A stretch of 64,000 nt of DNA. Origin: Lentzea albidocapillata (GTDB lineage: Bacteria > Actinomycetota > Actinomycetes > Mycobacteriales > Pseudonocardiaceae). The DNA lies in the NCBI RefSeq assembly GCF_000719115.1, contig NZ_JOEA01000032.1, forward strand, positions 8,104 to 72,103, in the 5' to 3' direction. The position numbers and the translations under genes are program-made. Under the pieces are notes generated by a model. It saw only the letters and a list, made by a program, of their open reading frames with translations, had not been told where the DNA came from and ran no database searches. Below, in pieces: positions 8,694-18,265 of this stretch (the first letter of the stretch is position 1; each line of letters begins with the position of its first letter).

Positions 8694-9599
8694 ATGACCA
8701 TCGACCTGTCCGCCTGGTGCTCGTCGGAGCTGGGCAGCCCCGTGGCCGAGGTGCTCTACGAGCGGGTGTCGATCTCCACGGTCTCCGGCGTGCGTCTGGC
8801 CGACGGCCGCGAGGTCTACGTGAAGGCCCGCCCGGACGACGGCCGCGCTGCCTCGTGCGTGGCCGCGCAGGCCTCCCTGGCGTCGCGGGGGTTCCCGTGC
8901 CCCCGCCCGCTGACGCCGGTCGTGGTCGCGGACGGGCTGGCCGTGCACGCCGAGGAACCGTTGCCCGGCGGGGAGATGCTGCTCGGCTCCTCCCCGGACG
9001 TCGCTCGCCGCTACGCGGCCGTGTTCGCCCGGCTGATGGCCCTGCTGGCCGACGTCTCCGTCCCGCCGCCGCTCCCGTCACCGCGCTGGGCCCGCTGGGA
9101 CCACACCGGTCCCGGCCTGTGGCCGGCGATCGACTTCCTCGACGCGCGGGACCAGGGCGTGGTGCCGTCCGTCGTCTCGGAGATGGCCTCCCGCGTGCGC
9201 AAGCGGTTGCTGGCCACCTCGCTGCCGTGCGTGCTGGGCCACGCCGACTTCGAGGCGCAGAACCTCCGCTGGCAGCACGGCGAGGTGCTGACCGTGCACG
9301 ACTGGGACAGCCTGGCGTGGCAACCGGAAGCGGCCCTGGCCGGTGCCGCGTCCGGAGCGTTCGCCAACACGCCGCCGCCGGGCCTGGTGCCGATCGAGAG
9401 CTCGGCGGCGTTCCTCGAGACCTACCAGCAGGCCCGCGGGCGGGCGTTCTCCGCGGAGGAGATCCAGATCGCGTGGGCCGGGAGCATGTGGACCGCTCTG
9501 CACAACGCACGGTGGGAGGTCCTGCACGGCGATCCGACGCCGTCAGGTGACGCCGTGCGCGAACAAGGCGCCGAACGCCTCCGCCTGGCGAACGCCTAG
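8694..9599 (+). CDS. Phosphotransferase-family (aminoglycoside phosphotransferase-like) kinase
   Basis: 301 residues with a protein-kinase-like fold of the APH family. A nucleotide lysine lies in EVYVKARP, the catalytic loop is GHADFEAQNLRW (HxDxxxxN), and the metal-binding Asp is in VHDWDS. Such proteins phosphorylate hydroxyls on antibiotics, sugars or amino alcohols. No substrate can be inferred. It starts 7 bp after the cobalt transporter and may ride on that operon. Its stop codon interlocks with that of the convergent RDD gene (CTAG at 9596-9599). Confidence 0.75.
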   Translation: MTIDLSAWCSSELGSPVAEVLYERVSISTVSGVRLADGREVYVKARPDDGRAASCVAAQASLASRGFPCPRPLTPVVVADGLAVHAEEPLPGGEMLLGSSPDVARRYAAVFARLMALLADVSVPPPLPSPRWARWDHTGPGLWPAIDFLDARDQGVVPSVVSEMASRVRKRLLATSLPCVLGHADFEAQNLRWQHGEVLTVHDWDSLAWQPEAALAGAASGAFANTPPPGLVPIESSAAFLETYQQARGRAFSAEEIQIAWAGSMWTALHNARWEVLHGDPTPSGDAVREQGAERLRLANA

Positions 9600-10345
9600 C
9601 GCGCCGCCCGCCGCCTGCGCTCCGCCAGCACCGCCGACAGGTACGGGTGCGGATGCGTGTACTCGACCCGCGGCGACCGGATCGCCGCGCCGACGTCGTC
9701 CGACAGCCGCGAGCCCAGGTCCCACCGCGCCTGCTCGTTCAGCTCGTGATAGCGGCTCAGGTACTGTCGCGCCGCCAGCACCAGCTCCTCCGGCAGCTGC
9801 GACAGGTCGAGCCCCGACGCCCACTCCGCGAGCTGCGGCGGCATCACGGCGAGCTCCACCTCCTGGCGCGGCACGCGGGTGTGGATCACCACCGTGCCGG
9901 CGAGGTAGTCGCCGACCCGCTTGCCCTGCGGCGAGAAGAGGGAGACGAACAGGGCGATCGCGCCGCCGAGGCCCAGCACCCAGAAGTCCACGACGAAGCC
10001 GGTGAGCGAGCGCACCAGGGCGTGCCGGAAGCGGATCGCGCCGCCGTCGTCGCGCACCACGCGCAGGCCCATGGCGAGCTTGCCCAGCGAACGGCCTCGC
10101 GTCGCGGTCTCCATCGCGGTCGGGAAGCCGATCATCACGGCTATCAGCAGCGTGAGCGCGAGCGCGTCCTGCAGCGCGTTGTCGATGTCGACCGGCGCGA
10201 TCAGGAACAGGATGACGAGCAGGCCGAACTGCACGGCCACGTCGATCGCGTACGCGACCGCCCTGCTGGCGAGCTGTGCGACGCGCAGGTCCAGAACTAC
10301 GGCTTCACCGGTGACGAGGTCCCCCACGCGGATAGTGTGACTCAT
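9596..10345 (-). CDS. RDD-family membrane protein
   Basis: 249 residues from the ATG at 10345 (MSHTIRVGDLVTGEAV). The longer open frame upstream overlaps the divergent gene and looks non-coding. The RDD signature is present: Arg and two Asp positions in ASRAVAYAIDVAVQ and the RGRSLGKLAMGLRVV segment, with about three membrane helices and a basic C-terminal tail. The molecular role of RDD proteins is unclear. The divergent pairing with a SpoIIM-like gene is conserved in mycobacteria and other actinomycetes. Its start codon is one base from that of the neighbour. Confidence 0.85.
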   Translation of the reverse strand: MSHTIRVGDLVTGEAVVLDLRVAQLASRAVAYAIDVAVQFGLLVILFLIAPVDIDNALQDALALTLLIAVMIGFPTAMETATRGRSLGKLAMGLRVVRDDGGAIRFRHALVRSLTGFVVDFWVLGLGGAIALFVSLFSPQGKRVGDYLAGTVVIHTRVPRQEVELAVMPPQLAEWASGLDLSQLPEELVLAARQYLSRYHELNEQARWDLGSRLSDDVGAAIRSPRVEYTHPHPYLSAVLAERRRRAAR

Positions 10346-10346
10346 C

Positions 10347-11354
10347 GTGGATCTGGACGTCTTCATCGATCGCCACCGCGAGTCGTGGCGGCGGCTCGAG
10401 CAGCTGGTCAAGCGGTCCGGGAAGCTCAGCGGGGCCGAGGCCGACGAGCTGATCGAGCTCTACCAGCGGGTGACGACGCACCTGTCGGTCGTGCGCAGCC
10501 AGACGCCGGACCCGGCCACGGTCGAACGGCTCTCGGCGCTGGTCGCCCAGGCGCGGTCGGTGCTGACGGGCACGCACACGCCCGCCTGGCGGACGTTCAC
10601 GCGCTTCTTCACGCACCGGCTGCCCGCCGCGATCTACCTCGGCTGGCGGTGGTGGGTGCCGGCCGGGATCGCGTTCTACCTGGTCACCGGCATCATCGCG
10701 GCGTGGATCGCCGCCAACCCGGACGTGCAGGCGACCATCGCCGCGCCGGACGAGATCCGGGAGATGACGAGGGTCGGCGGCGGGTACGAGTCCTACTACT
10801 CCAGCGACCCCGCCGGGTCGTTCGCGGCGAAGGTGTGGACGAACAACGCGTGGATCGCCGCGGCCTGCCTGTTGCTGGGCGTGCTGTTCGCGATTCCGCC
10901 GGTCTACCTGCTCTTCACCAACGCCCTCAACGTCGGCGTCGGCATCGGACTGATGTTCGGCGCGGGCCGCGGAGGGTTGTTCCTCGGACTGTTGGCGCCG
11001 CACGGGTTGTTGGAGCTCACGGCCGTGTTTGTGGCGGCGGGCATCGGCATGCGGCTGGGCTGGCAGGTGATCGACCCCGGCAAGCGCACCCGCGCCCAGG
11101 CCCTCGCCACGGAGGGCCGGTCGGTCGTCGCGGTGGCGCTCGGACTGGTCGTGGTGCTGCTCGTATCCGGTGTGCTGGAAGGGTTCGTGACGCCCTCCGG
11201 GCTGCCGACGTGGGCGCGCGTCGGCATCGGGGTGGTGGCCGAGGTGCTGTTCCTGCTGTACGTCTTCGTGATCGGGCGCCGGGCCGCGCGGCAGGGCGAG
11301 ACGGGCGACATGGACGCGAGCGAACGTGAGGACGTCGCTCCAGTCGCGGTTTAG
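10347..11354 (+). CDS. Stage II sporulation protein M (SpoIIM)-like membrane protein
   Basis: 335 residues, GTG start. A soluble helical N-terminal region (residues about 1-85) is followed by about five hydrophobic helices typical of the SpoIIM/DUF95 family (AAIYLGWRWWVPAGIAFYL, NNAWIAAACLLLGVLF, the GLLAPHGLLELTAVFVAAG motif). In Bacillus SpoIIM recruits peptidoglycan hydrolases. In actinomycetes the role is unknown. It is followed tail-to-tail by the DUF58 gene, with a 4-bp overlap of stop codons at 11351-11354. The extremely short gap to the RDD start implies a leaderless or nearly leaderless transcript for at least one of the pair. Confidence 0.85.
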   Translation: MDLDVFIDRHRESWRRLEQLVKRSGKLSGAEADELIELYQRVTTHLSVVRSQTPDPATVERLSALVAQARSVLTGTHTPAWRTFTRFFTHRLPAAIYLGWRWWVPAGIAFYLVTGIIAAWIAANPDVQATIAAPDEIREMTRVGGGYESYYSSDPAGSFAAKVWTNNAWIAAACLLLGVLFAIPPVYLLFTNALNVGVGIGLMFGAGRGGLFLGLLAPHGLLELTAVFVAAGIGMRLGWQVIDPGKRTRAQALATEGRSVVAVALGLVVVLLVSGVLEGFVTPSGLPTWARVGIGVVAEVLFLLYVFVIGRRAARQGETGDMDASEREDVAPVAV

Positions 11355-12640
11355 AGCTTGCCTGCGGCCTTCAGCGAGAGATAGCGGTCCGCGAGAGCGC
11401 GCGGCAGGTCATCGGGCAGTGCGTCCACGACGTCGACACCGTGCCGTGCGAGCAACGCGGTGAGGCGCCGGCGTTCGGCCAGAGTGCGTTCCGCGGCAGC
11501 GGCCGAGTACACGGCCTCCAGGTCGCCACGTCCGGCCGCCATCGCGTGCACGGCCGGGTCGGACACCGACGCGATCAACAGGTGGTGCCGCGTGGCCAAC
11601 GCCGGCAGCAGCGGCAGCAGACCGTGCTCGATCGACGGCTCCAGCGACGTCAGCAGCACGACCAGCGAGCGGCGACCGGCGCGGCGGAGCACCTCGGCGA
11701 CGGCGCCGCGGGCGTCGAACTCGACCAGTTCGGCCTCCAGCGGTGCCATGGCCCGCACCAGGACGGGCAGCGTGGCCCGCGGTACCGAGGCACGCACCTG
11801 GTGGCTGAACGCCAGGAAGTCGACCTGGTCACGGGCCTGCGAAGCCAAGGCGGACAACAACAAGGTGGCGTCCATCGCCGTGTCCAGGCGTGGCAGACCG
11901 CCCAGGGCGCCGTCCACGCGGCCCGCCGAGGTGCGGGCTGTGTCGAGCACGATCGTCACCTGCCGGTCGCGTTCGGGGCGCCAGGTGCGCACCACCACGT
12001 CCGACGAACGAGCCGACGCACGCCAGTCGATCGAGCGCACGTCGTCACCGATGACGTACGCGCGCAGCGAGTCGAACTCCGTGCCAGCTCCACGGATCAA
12101 CGAGGCGCGGCGGCCATCCAGTTCGCGCAGGCGTTCCAGCAGAGGAGGAAGGTGACGGCGGCTGTGGAACGGCGGCAGCGCGCGCACCGTCCACGGCACG
12201 ACGTGTGAGCCCTGCCGTGCCGCGATGCCCAACGGACCGTGGGAACGCACGGTCACACGGTCCGCAGGGCGATCGCCACGGCGTATGGGCCGTAGTTCGA
12301 AAGACAGCACACGCGAACCACCAGCGGGCACGTCGACCGCAACCCGATCGGCGACCACACCAGCAGAAGGCGCCCATGCGTCACGAAGAACGCCACGCAG
12401 CCGACGCCCAGGGTTGTGCACGGTCAGCTGCACCACACACGGCTCGCCCGTGCGCACCGAGGTCGCCCCCGCGCGCGAGAACGTCAACCGCCGCACGCCA
12501 GCCGCCAACAACAAGTCGACGGCCACGCACAGCACCAGAAGGCCGAGCAAGCCGAGAATCCCGTGCCACGAAGGCAGGAGCAGCCCGACGACGAAAACCC
12601 CGATGAGCGCGAGCAATCCCGCGCGGCCCGTGAGCGCCAC
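11351..12640 (-). CDS. DUF58-domain protein (MoxR-associated)
   Basis: 429 residues. Two N-terminal membrane helices (about 6-50) are followed by a beta-rich domain and the DUF58/von Willebrand-A-like core (GDDVRSIDWRASARS, then VRTWRPERDRQVTIVLD). Such proteins are the usual partners of MoxR AAA+ ATPases. The GTG start lies one base after the MoxR stop, so the two are translationally linked in a leftward operon. A chaperone-like or metal-insertion role is proposed for related systems. Nothing specific can be said here. Confidence 0.85.
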   Translation of the reverse strand: MALTGRAGLLALIGVFVVGLLLPSWHGILGLLGLLVLCVAVDLLLAAGVRRLTFSRAGATSVRTGEPCVVQLTVHNPGRRLRGVLRDAWAPSAGVVADRVAVDVPAGGSRVLSFELRPIRRGDRPADRVTVRSHGPLGIAARQGSHVVPWTVRALPPFHSRRHLPPLLERLRELDGRRASLIRGAGTEFDSLRAYVIGDDVRSIDWRASARSSDVVVRTWRPERDRQVTIVLDTARTSAGRVDGALGGLPRLDTAMDATLLLSALASQARDQVDFLAFSHQVRASVPRATLPVLVRAMAPLEAELVEFDARGAVAEVLRRAGRRSLVVLLTSLEPSIEHGLLPLLPALATRHHLLIASVSDPAVHAMAAGRGDLEAVYSAAAAERTLAERRRLTALLARHGVDVVDALPDDLPRALADRYLSLKAAGKL

Positions 12641-12641
12641 G

Positions 12642-13604
12642 TCAGCGCGGCACCTGAACAGCGCCGAGCACGCCGTCCAGCACGCCGTCCGACGTCACGC
12701 CCTCCAGTTCGGCCTCCGGGCGCAGCTCCAGCCGATGCCGCAACGCGGGCCGTGCGAGCGCCTTCACGTCGTCCGGCGTCACGTAGTCACGGCCCGAGAG
12801 CCACGCCCACGCGCGTGCGGCAGCCAGCAGAGCCGTTGCGCCACGGGGAGAAACGCCCAGGCGCACGGCCGGAGACTGACGGGTCGCACGGCACACGTCG
12901 ACGACGTACGCGATCACCTCAGGAGCCACGGTCAACGAGCGCACGGCCGCCGTACCCGCCTCCAGGTGCGCGGCACTCGCGACCGGGTTCAACGAGGACA
13001 GGTCACGCGGGTCGAAGCCGGAGGCGTGCCGCGTCAGCACGTCGATCTCGTGCTCCCGCGCCGGGATCGGCATCGTCACCTTGAGCAGGAACCGGTCGAG
13101 CTGCGCCTCGGGCAACGGGTAGGTGCCCTCGTACTCCACCGGGTTCTGCGTGGCCACGACGATGAACGGCGACGGCAGCGGCCGGGTCTTGCCGTCGGCG
13201 GAGACCTGCCGTTCCTCCATCGCCTCCAGCAGCGCGGACTGCGTCTTCGGCGGCGTCCGGTTGATCTCGTCGGCGAGCAGCAGGTTCGTGAAGACCGGGC
13301 CCTCACGGAACGAGAACGCCGCGTTGTGCGAGTCGTAGACCAGCGACCCCGTCAGGTCGCCGGGCATCAGGTCCGGCGTGAACTGCACACGCGTCGTCGA
13401 CAGATCCAACGCGCGCGCAAGAGCACGCACGAGCAACGTCTTCGCGACGCCCGGAACACCCTCCAACAGCACGTGTCCCTTGCACAGCAACGCGAGGATC
13501 AACGACGTCACGGCGGCGTCGTTGCCCACCACGGCTTTGCCGATCTCCGCGCGCAACGCCACCAGCGCCATACGGGCTTCCTCGGTGGTGACCACTGCCG
13601 TCAT
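12642..13604 (-). CDS. MoxR-family AAA+ ATPase
   Basis: 320 residues. Walker A is EGVPGVAKT (the family variant of GxPGxGKT), Walker B is LLLADEINR, sensor 1 is VVATQNPVEYEGTYPLPEAQLDRF, and a sensor 2 Arg lies in GVSPRGATALL. These are textbook MoxR features. It works with the DUF58 protein encoded immediately downstream. Upstream it overlaps the DUF4350 gene by 4 bp, placing it in the middle of a five-gene membrane-associated operon. Confidence 0.9.
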   Translation of the reverse strand: MTAVVTTEEARMALVALRAEIGKAVVGNDAAVTSLILALLCKGHVLLEGVPGVAKTLLVRALARALDLSTTRVQFTPDLMPGDLTGSLVYDSHNAAFSFREGPVFTNLLLADEINRTPPKTQSALLEAMEERQVSADGKTRPLPSPFIVVATQNPVEYEGTYPLPEAQLDRFLLKVTMPIPAREHEIDVLTRHASGFDPRDLSSLNPVASAAHLEAGTAAVRSLTVAPEVIAYVVDVCRATRQSPAVRLGVSPRGATALLAAARAWAWLSGRDYVTPDDVKALARPALRHRLELRPEAELEGVTSDGVLDGVLGAVQVPR

Positions 13605-14632
13605 GCCTTGCGCACCTCGTTCTCCAGAGCATCGAGCGATGCAGCCAGCGCGACCAACCCCCGGTCGTCCACCGGCTCCTTGTCGTAGAGCAGCGCCCGC
13701 ACCGAGGTGACGGGACGCGAAGTCCTGCGGGCGATCTCCTCGGACGGATCGTCGCCCGGCGGCACCCCCAGCAGCGGTGCCAGCCGGTCACGCGTGGCCT
13801 GCCGCAGCACGGAGGCGGCGTGCGAGGCGGCGTGCGACCGGCGGTACAGCCGCGCCCTGCCCTCCACGGTCTCGGCGGCGCGCACCACGACCGGAAGCGG
13901 TTCGGGCACCACGCGGCCGAGCCTGCGCGCACGCCACAGCGCGATCAGCACGGCCGCGATGCCGAGTTGCAGGGCGCCGTACTTCCAGCCGTCCGGGATC
14001 AGGCCGGTCAGCGACTTCTGCTGCGACCTGTCCGCCGCCGACGGCATGTACCAGACCAGCCGTTCGTGCTGGCCCAGCAACGACAACGCGAGTGCCGCGT
14101 TGCCCTCCTCGTCGATGTCGCGGTTGGTGAAGATCCCGCCGTAGCCGATCGTCGTGACGGTGCCGGTGCGGACCAGCGTCGAGTCGTAGCAACTCTGCTC
14201 GCCCTCGTAGGTGAACCCGCCCATGGTCGCCGCGCCGGCCCTGTCCGCCAGCGGGCAGCCGGGCTGACGGGTCCCGGGCTCCAGCCGGCCCAGTCCGGGG
14301 GCGGGCGCGAGGAGCACGGTCGCGGAGGCCCGGCTGCTCAGGTCCGCGAGCCGTTCCGGGTCGATCAGGTTCGGCTGCGTCACGAACAGCGTCGCACCGT
14401 CCACAGCGGACGCGTTGTCGGTGAGCTCGACCCGCACGCCGTTCTGTTCCAGCAGATCGGCGACCGCGTGGCTGCCCTCCGGCCGGAACGACCGGGGGTC
14501 GAGCGCGCCGCCCTCGCCGCTGCCGCGCAGCAACGTGATCACGACCGCGGCGAAGAGGATGATCACGCCGATCAGCAGGGGACCGCGCGCGGCCGTCCAG
14601 ATCCGGCCGGCGTCGGGAGAGACCGCCGTCAT
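13601..14632 (-). CDS. DUF4350-domain membrane protein
   Basis: 343 residues with a membrane helix at about 18-37, an extracytoplasmic GATase-like/DUF4350 domain (PEGSHAVADLLEQNGVRVEL, then LIDPERLADL), a second helix near residue 227 (ALQLGIAAVLIALWRARRLG) and a cytoplasmic helical tail. The family is a standard member of MoxR-DUF58-DUF4129 operons. Its function is unknown. It overlaps both neighbours by 4 bp. Confidence 0.8.
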   Translation of the reverse strand: MTAVSPDAGRIWTAARGPLLIGVIILFAAVVITLLRGSGEGGALDPRSFRPEGSHAVADLLEQNGVRVELTDNASAVDGATLFVTQPNLIDPERLADLSSRASATVLLAPAPGLGRLEPGTRQPGCPLADRAGAATMGGFTYEGEQSCYDSTLVRTGTVTTIGYGGIFTNRDIDEEGNAALALSLLGQHERLVWYMPSAADRSQQKSLTGLIPDGWKYGALQLGIAAVLIALWRARRLGRVVPEPLPVVVRAAETVEGRARLYRRSHAASHAASVLRQATRDRLAPLLGVPPGDDPSEEIARRTSRPVTSVRALLYDKEPVDDRGLVALAASLDALENEVRKA

Positions 14633-15228
14633 CCGCGCACCCGGCCGTCCACGGAGACCAGCCGCTGATACCCCTCCACCGTCGCGGGCCTGCCGCCGTA
14701 CCAGACGTCGTCGAACTGGACCGCCGCGCCGCGCAGGTCGTCGGCGAGCACCGGAAGTGCCTGGCCCGCCTCGAAAGCGACCTCGTCCACGGTGCGTCCG
14801 GCCCGTGCGTCGAGCACGCCGCGTTGTTCCAGTTCGCGCACCACCGCGCGGAAGCGTTCGCGCACGGCCTTGGCCAGATCACCGGCCGCCGCGGCCTTCT
14901 CGGCGGCGGCCCGGTGCTCGGCGGCCGTCATGACGGCCGAACCGAACACCTTGTCGCCCGACCGCAGCGCACGGCCCGTGCGCCCGACACGAAGCCTGAT
15001 GATGATCACGATCAGCACGAGCACGGCCACGACGACGGTGAACGCGGTGAAGCCGCTCATGCCACCCGCCCCGGCGAGCAGCTCGCCGAGGCGGGTCAGC
15101 ACCCAGTCGACGGCGCGTTCCAGCGGGTTCGGGTCGTCGGAGACGTACGCCGGGTCGCTGAGCTCCCGGACGGCCGCCTCCCTCGCCTCGTCGCGGCCGA
15201 GATCTACCGGTACGTCAGAGGCCGCCAT
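14629..15228 (-). CDS. DUF4129-domain membrane protein
   Basis: 199 residues. One membrane helix at about 60-82 (AFTVVVAVLVLIVIIIRL) is followed by the DUF4129 domain (AAEKAAAAGDLAKAVRERFRAVVRELEQRGVL.ARAGRTVDEVA). DUF4129 occurs in the transglutaminase/MoxR systems. It overlaps the upstream gene by 14 bp and the downstream gene by 4 bp, supporting one transcript. The function is not known. Confidence 0.8.
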   Translation of the reverse strand: MAASDVPVDLGRDEAREAAVRELSDPAYVSDDPNPLERAVDWVLTRLGELLAGAGGMSGFTAFTVVVAVLVLIVIIIRLRVGRTGRALRSGDKVFGSAVMTAAEHRAAAEKAAAAGDLAKAVRERFRAVVRELEQRGVLDARAGRTVDEVAFEAGQALPVLADDLRGAAVQFDDVWYGGRPATVEGYQRLVSVDGRVRG

Positions 15229-16207
15229 GCCCCGCGGCCCGCTGGAGTTCGATGTCCATGCCCTCGGACCGCATCCGCCGGTCGACGTAGAGCAGCACGG
15301 TCACCGCGGAGCTGAACGGCAGCGTGATCGTCGAGGCGATGATCGCGCCGATGGTCGACAGGATCAGCGAGCCGACGCTCAGGGTCGCCGTGGGGTCGGC
15401 CGAGAAACCGGTCGTCGCCGCGCCCAGCAGACCGAACGGGAGGCTGATGATCCAGCTGATCACCCAGCCGATCACGACGGTGAGCAGCAGGATGCCGAAC
15501 GTCCGCCACCACGCGCCGTCCACGAGCTTCTTCGAGCGGCCGAACGCGGTGGTGACGCCGCAGCGCTCCAGCACGAGCGCGGGCGTGACCAGGGCGAACA
15601 GCACCCACAGCCAAACGCCGGGCACGATGCACAGGATCAGGCCGACGGAGATCACGAGACCGGACAGCAGCGTCGCGCCGAGCAGCGGGAGCAGCCGGGG
15701 CTTGAACTCCTCCCACGCCTGCGCGAACGTGACCGGCTTGCCCAGCACGGCGTGGCCCACGATGACGGTGATGAAGCCCGACAGGAACACGGTGCCGAGC
15801 AGCAGCAGGAAGACGCTGAGCAGCGTGCCGGTGAGGAAACCGGTGATGGCGCCGGTGAGCTGGTCGATCGCCTGTTCCTGCGTCACCGTGTTCGGGTCGA
15901 GCGCCACGACGGCGGTGAGGTCGTCGAGGAACGGCAGCTGCACCAGCAGGCCGAGGATCTGCGTGACCGCGGCGACCACGGCGGCCGCGCCGATGATCAG
16001 CTTCGGGTAGCGGCGCATCGTCGTGATGGCGCCGTCGACGATCTCGCCGACGGCCAGCGGCCGCAGCGGGATCACGCCGGGCTTGATCGTCGGCTGGCCC
16101 CCGGGCGGCGGCGGGGCGTTGTAGCCGTACTGCGGCTGCTGGCCAGGCTGCTGCGGCGGCTGGTTCTGTGGCTGGTCGGGTGACGACCAGCCGGGCGTTT
16201 CGGACAT
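15215..16207 (-). CDS. Multi-pass membrane protein with proline-rich N-terminus
   Basis: 330 residues from the ATG at 16207 (MSETPGWSSPDQ), selected over an upstream start because GGGGGTAG precedes it. Residues 1-45 are Pro/Gln/Gly-rich and probably disordered. After that come about six hydrophobic helices arranged like the glycerophosphodiester phosphodiesterase membrane domain family, including LRPLAVGEIVDGAITTMRRYPKL. It heads the MoxR operon. No catalytic motif is seen. Confidence 0.75.
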   Translation of the reverse strand: MSETPGWSSPDQPQNQPPQQPGQQPQYGYNAPPPPGGQPTIKPGVIPLRPLAVGEIVDGAITTMRRYPKLIIGAAAVVAAVTQILGLLVQLPFLDDLTAVVALDPNTVTQEQAIDQLTGAITGFLTGTLLSVFLLLLGTVFLSGFITVIVGHAVLGKPVTFAQAWEEFKPRLLPLLGATLLSGLVISVGLILCIVPGVWLWVLFALVTPALVLERCGVTTAFGRSKKLVDGAWWRTFGILLLTVVIGWVISWIISLPFGLLGAATTGFSADPTATLSVGSLILSTIGAIIASTITLPFSSAVTVLLYVDRRMRSEGMDIELQRAAGHGGL

Positions 16208-16277
16208 CTCGGCTACCCCCGGTCGTGGTGTGAGCGGCATCCTGCCAGATCAGGGCCACCGCCACCCGGCGACCTGA

Positions 16278-16856
16278 TCACGAAACGAGCTCGGTCCGAG
16301 CCCTGGCCGGCGTCGTGCGCCGCATGCCCGCGCTGACGCACCTCCTCACCACCTGCGGTTGCTCCCGCATGAGCCGCAGGCCGCGCCTGACCAGCGTCGG
16401 CACCGGCTTGCGGGCCTCGGCCACGTCACGGGCGAACCGGCGCACGAACGTCACGGGCGGGCTCGGCGCGAGCACGATCGCGTCCCGGAGCACCCCGGCC
16501 TCCTTCGCGCCCTGGACCAGCAGGTCCGCGAACAGGCCCTCCGCGATGAACGCGGGCGCGCCGCCGAGCTCGATCGTCTGGGTGCCGACCGCGCGGTCCT
16601 CGCTGATGGAGTAGACCGGCGCCTCGACCCTGCCCGTGTCCGACAGTTCGATGATCGCCTGGAGCGCCTTGTCCGCGTTCCACGAGCCGATGGCGTCCCA
16701 GTCGGCCCTGCCGTGCTCGTCGCGGGGGAGCAGCGGGTCGTCGCCGTCGCGGTAGAAGTCGTCGAGGCGAAGGACAGGCCAGCCGAGGTGGGCGGCGAGT
16801 GTCGACTTGCCTGAGCCGGAGGGTCCGGCGAGCAGCACGGCACGAGGGATGGGCAC
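16278..16856 (-). CDS. Uridine-kinase-like P-loop NTPase
   Basis: 192 residues from the GTG at 16856 (MPIPRAVLLAG). The open frame extends much further upstream, but that part is the antisense of rarA. Walker A GPSGSGKST is at residues about 10-18, followed by LRLDDFYRDGDDPLLP, which is the uridine kinase/phosphoribulokinase substrate loop, and a C-terminal RRFARDVAEARKPVPTLVRRG segment. It probably phosphorylates a nucleoside or similar small molecule. It is divergent from rarA with 37 bp between the starts. Confidence 0.75.
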   Translation of the reverse strand: MPIPRAVLLAGPSGSGKSTLAAHLGWPVLRLDDFYRDGDDPLLPRDEHGRADWDAIGSWNADKALQAIIELSDTGRVEAPVYSISEDRAVGTQTIELGGAPAFIAEGLFADLLVQGAKEAGVLRDAIVLAPSPPVTFVRRFARDVAEARKPVPTLVRRGLRLMREQPQVVRRCVSAGMRRTTPARARTELVS

Positions 16857-16893
16857 GGAACGCGATCCTCGCACATGACCTACGCTCGAACGC

Positions 16894-18243
16894 ATGAGCG
16901 AAGGTCTGTTCGACGAGGGCCTCTTCGGCGCGACCGACGAGGAGAAGGCCGAGCGCATCGCGGCCAACGCCCCGCTGGCCGTGCGGATGCGTCCGGCCAC
17001 GCTGGACGAGGTCGTCGGCCAGGACCACCTGCTCGGGCCCGGCGCCCCGCTGCGCCGCCTGGTCGAGGGCGCCACGCCGGCGTCCGTGATGCTCCACGGC
17101 CCTCCCGGCACCGGCAAGACGACCCTCGCGACCCTGGTGTCGAAGGCGACCGGCCGCCGGTTCGTCGCGTTGTCCGCGCTGTCGGCCGGCGTGAAGGAGG
17201 TGCGGGCGGTCATCGACGAGGCCCGGCGCCGCCTGGTCCGGTCCGGCGAGTCGACGGTGCTGTTCATCGACGAGGTCCACCGGTTCTCCAAGACCCAGCA
17301 GGACGCTCTGCTGGGCGCGGTCGAGGACCGGATCGTGCTGCTGGTCGCGGCCACCACGGAGAACCCGTTCTTCTCGGTCGTGTCGCCGCTGCTGTCGCGT
17401 TCGCTCGTGCTGCAGCTCAGGTCGCTGACCGACGACGGCGTGCGCGCGGTGATCGGGCGGGCGGTGTCCGACGAACGCGGCCTGGGCGGGTCCGTGGTGC
17501 TGGAGCCCGAGGCGGAGGACCACCTGATCCGCCTGGCCGGCGGTGACGCCCGCCGGTCCCTCACGGCGCTGGAGGCCGCCGCGGACTCGGCGCTGGCGTC
17601 GAACGACGGCGTGATCACGCTGACGCTGCTGGAGTCCATCGTGGACAAGGCAGCGGTGCGCTACGACCGCGACGGCGACCAGCACTACGACGTGACGTCG
17701 GCCTTCATCAAGTCGATCCGCGGCTCGGACGTCGACGCGGCCCTGCACTACCTCGCGCGGATGATCGAGGCGGGGGAGGACCCGCGCTTCATCGCGCGGC
17801 GGCTGGTGATCCACGCCAGCGAGGACGTCGGCATGGCCGACCCGACGGCGCTGCAGACGTGCGTGGCGGCGGCTCAGGCCGTGCAGCTCATCGGGCTGCC
17901 CGAGTGCACCCTGAACCTCGCGCAGGCCACGATCCACCTCGCCACCGCACCGAAGTCGAACGCCGTGACCACCGCGATCTACGCCGCCATCGAAGACGTG
18001 CGCAAGGGCGCCATCGGTTCCGTGCCCCCACATCTGCGCGACGGGCACTACGCGGGCGCGGCGAAGCTGGGCAACGCGCAGGGCTACCGGTACCCGCACG
18101 ACGTGCCCGAGGGCGTGCTGACGCAGCAGTACGCGCCGGACGAGCTGGTAGGGCGCGACTACTACGAACCGACCGGGCGCGGCGGCGAACGCGCCCTGGA
18201 GGAACGGCTGCCGCGGCTGCGCCGGGTGATCAGGGGCGAGTGA
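16894..18243 (+). CDS. rarA: Replication-associated recombination protein A (RarA/MgsA)
   Basis: 449 residues, the usual RarA length. AAA+ motifs: Walker [13 protein letters not shown], Walker [11 protein letters not shown], sensor 1 ATTENPFF, sensor 2 [11 protein letters not shown]. The C-terminal oligomerisation domain has the characteristic [18 protein letters not shown] and [17 protein letters not shown]. RarA acts at stalled replication forks. Start ATG 16894. Confidence 0.92.
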   Translation: MSEGLFDEGLFGATDEEKAERIAANAPLAVRMRPATLDEVVGQDHLLGPGAPLRRLVEGATPASVMLHGPPGTGKTTLATLVSKATGRRFVALSALSAGVKEVRAVIDEARRRLVRSGESTVLFIDEVHRFSKTQQDALLGAVEDRIVLLVAATTENPFFSVVSPLLSRSLVLQLRSLTDDGVRAVIGRAVSDERGLGGSVVLEPEAEDHLIRLAGGDARRSLTALEAAADSALASNDGVITLTLLESIVDKAAVRYDRDGDQHYDVTSAFIKSIRGSDVDAALHYLARMIEAGEDPRFIARRLVIHASEDVGMADPTALQTCVAAAQAVQLIGLPECTLNLAQATIHLATAPKSNAVTTAIYAAIEDVRKGAIGSVPPHLRDGHYAGAAKLGNAQGYRYPHDVPEGVLTQQYAPDELVGRDYYEPTGRGGERALEERLPRLRRVIRGE

Positions 18244-18265
18244 TCCGGCGCGTAACTTCGACGAG

